DNA from: JAPUDQ01 sp964552765
Lineage (GTDB): Bacteria > Patescibacteriota > Saccharimonadia > Saccharimonadales > Saccharimonadaceae
DNA length: 14,528 bases
NCBI GenBank assembly: GCA_964552765.1
Contig: CAZKIA010000014.1
Coordinates: 1 to 14,528 of the forward strand
Direction: 5' to 3'
Shown here piece after piece: positions 13,049 to 14,528 of this stretch. The notes under the pieces were generated by a model. It had not been told where the DNA came from. It saw nothing but the letters and a program-made list of their open reading frames with translations, and did not search any database. Each line of letters opens with the position of its first letter. Position 1 is the stretch's first letter. Both the position numbers and the translations under genes were made by a program.

Positions 13049-14528
13049 GGTGCGGCAAATAGCGGGATTGGCCTTACAGTACGCAGTGGAAACGTAGTGA
13101 TTGGTGGAGCTGCTCCGGGTGAAGGCAATCTATTTGGTATTAATAGCCAAAATATCGATCTACGGCTACCAGCAGGCCAGCCACTTAGCACTATCCAAGG
13201 GAATACATTTGGCCTAGAGGCCGATGGCGAAACGAAAGCCGCTAATACAAGTATTGACTCTGTTGTGTTTGACACTCAATCACCTGTAATATTTGGTGGC
13301 TCAAATCCAGGCGAAGGCAATGCCGTGGCTTTTGCAAACGGCACAGCGGTCAACCCTTACAATACGGGGCCCATCACGATTCGCGGCAACACCATTGGTC
13401 TCACAAAAAGTGGCAAGCCAGCCCCTACAACTTGGACAGGAATTGGCTGCTGGGGCACTCTCAGTAATGTTGTGATCGGCGGAGACTCACCAGCCGATGG
13501 CAATACGATTGCCTATAGTAGTCACTACGGCATCGAATTTGCTGGCACCGTGACGAATGGCATAATCAAGCACAATACGATCTACCAAAATGGCTCTGGT
13601 CCTAATACGGGTGGCTCCGGCGGCGGTGTCATGATTAGCGACAACAGCACCAGCAACACAATTCGCCAGAATACCATTTACAATAATAAAGGTAGCTACA
13701 ATCTCGGCATCGATCTTGGTGGTAATGGCCCTACGCAAAATAGCCAGCCACAATCGACAACTGGTGCGAATCATTACCAGAACTATCCTATTATCGAGAA
13801 TTCGATTACTAGATGCGATAGCTCTACGGCTGTCAAGCCGGGTGGCTTTAACTCTACCCCTAACACCACCTTTACTATCGACTACTATGCCAACCCATCG
13901 TGGGATCCTGCCAGCAACACCCCTCGCCAAGGTGAGCAATGGGTGAGTAGCGAAACCGTGACAACCGATGCTAACGGCGATGCTACTCTCACCATCCCGA
14001 ATATTACCTACCCAAGTGTCACCGCCACCGCGCCTGATGGCTCCACCTCGGAATTTGGCAGCATTAACAACATGCAGTTCAGTGACTGCCAAGATATGAA
14101 CCAGCGGACTATCGCAGATAGCAGTAAGAATCTCCAGCTCTACGCATCGTGGACGGGTAGCAACATCCCGGCTACCTACTACCGCAACCAGCCCCAATGG
14201 CCAGCGGACTACAACCAAACTACCGGCCAGTGGACTGATCATGTCGAAACAGGTGGCCTTACGTTTAGCGTCACGGTCGGTGGCCAGCCCTTGATCTACG
14301 ACACCCCTCAAATATGGAACAATGCCTACTATCTCGACAACAATGGTTGGCAAGCGACCGGTCACACCGCCACCCCCCTGCCCGAAGGCACCTACGACGT
14401 CGTCCTCACCGTCACCGACCCAAGTAGTAGCCTCAGTATGACGAAAACGTACAAAGATGCTGTGAAAGTAGCCCTCCCAAAGATTACCTATACCACGACC
14501 ATCACCAACAACCAGACACCAACTCTCA
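13049..14528 (+). pseudogene. Continuation of the beta-helix gene after the internal TAA; runs past the window edge
   Basis: Same frame as the 11792 gene, open for 493 codons to the window end with no further stop. It continues the beta-helix repeats (GNTFGLEADGE, GNTIGLTKSGK, IGGDSPADGNTIAYSSHYGI). It then has a beta-sandwich-like module (FTIDYYANPSWDP through TATAPDGSTSEFG), as found at the end of related surface proteins, and an Ig/PKD-like module (SVTVGGQPL to GTYDVVLTVTDPSS). No ATG with a ribosome site follows the TAA closely, so separate translation is not evident. It is labelled pseudogene because of the interruption. A sequencing error, a recent nonsense mutation or read-through are all possible. 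The 3' end, perhaps with an anchor, is outside the window. Confidence 0.7.

Noticed and set aside
13041..13062. Restart of a second gene just after the TAA
   Set aside because: The ATG at 13041 is in another frame and soon meets a stop. No start codon with a ribosome site in the beta-helix frame follows closely.
13487..14365. 292-residue open frame on the minus strand
   Set aside because: It lies antisense to a clearly coding beta-helix frame, is Arg/Val/Ile-rich, has no motif and no ribosome site, and is explained by the C-rich codons opposite.
1..14528. tRNA, rRNA, insertion sequence, transposase or phage genes
   Set aside because: No cloverleaf-like or rRNA sequence and no transposase, integrase or terminal inverted repeats were seen by reading; a tRNA scan was not possible.

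Overview
The window reads as chromosome of a small-genome Patescibacteria (CPR) bacterium, most likely of the Candidatus Saccharibacteria (TM7) type. This is an inference from a type B L31 with a Lys/Ala tail, a short EF-Ts, an NLPY variant of PrmC, an LCP/LytR_C protein, many lineage-specific membrane proteins and mid-range G+C. It is not a phylogenetic test. TGA ends at least two genes (at 1434 and 8645), so the code looks standard and not UGA-recoded.

Layout. 1-2664 (+): the 3' end of an LCP-family cell-wall ligase, an unknown polytopic membrane protein, and an HtrA/DegP-type serine protease with one PDZ domain. 2717-5297 (-): a translation-termination operon prfA, exoD-like, prmC, with an ExoD-family membrane protein between the release factor and its methyltransferase. 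5337-6412 (-): two small unknown membrane proteins behind rpmE2 (L31 type B), which has a clear promoter and an intrinsic terminator. 6558-9022 (+): a two-gene unit of a 695-residue cytoplasmic protein with a C-terminal caspase-like (clan CD) His-Gly/Cys dyad, and an overlapping 125-126-residue acidic protein. 9161-10590 (+): rpsB and tsf, with a structured rpsB leader and a repeat-built hairpin between the genes. 10664-11641 (-): a 325-residue protein with a divergent class III nucleotidyl-cyclase-like domain, sharing a bidirectional terminator with tsf. 11792 to the window end (+): a large secreted or anchored beta-helix protein whose frame is broken once by TAA at 13046-13048 and otherwise stays open to the edge.

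Two themes run across genes. First, short tandem repeats, mostly 7 bp, occur upstream of htrA, between htrA and prmC, twice inside prmC in frame, and between rpsB and tsf. At two of these sites copies in opposite orientation can pair as hairpins. Second, several promoters place the -10 box only 7-15 nt before the start codon with no Shine-Dalgarno sequence, which suggests leaderless or nearly leaderless mRNAs.

The best candidate for an undescribed system is the caspase-like gene and its overlapping partner, behind a promoter with two inverted repeats. Next are the degenerate cyclase-like protein and the interrupted beta-helix protein. The ribosomal and translation-factor genes are ordinary housekeeping genes.
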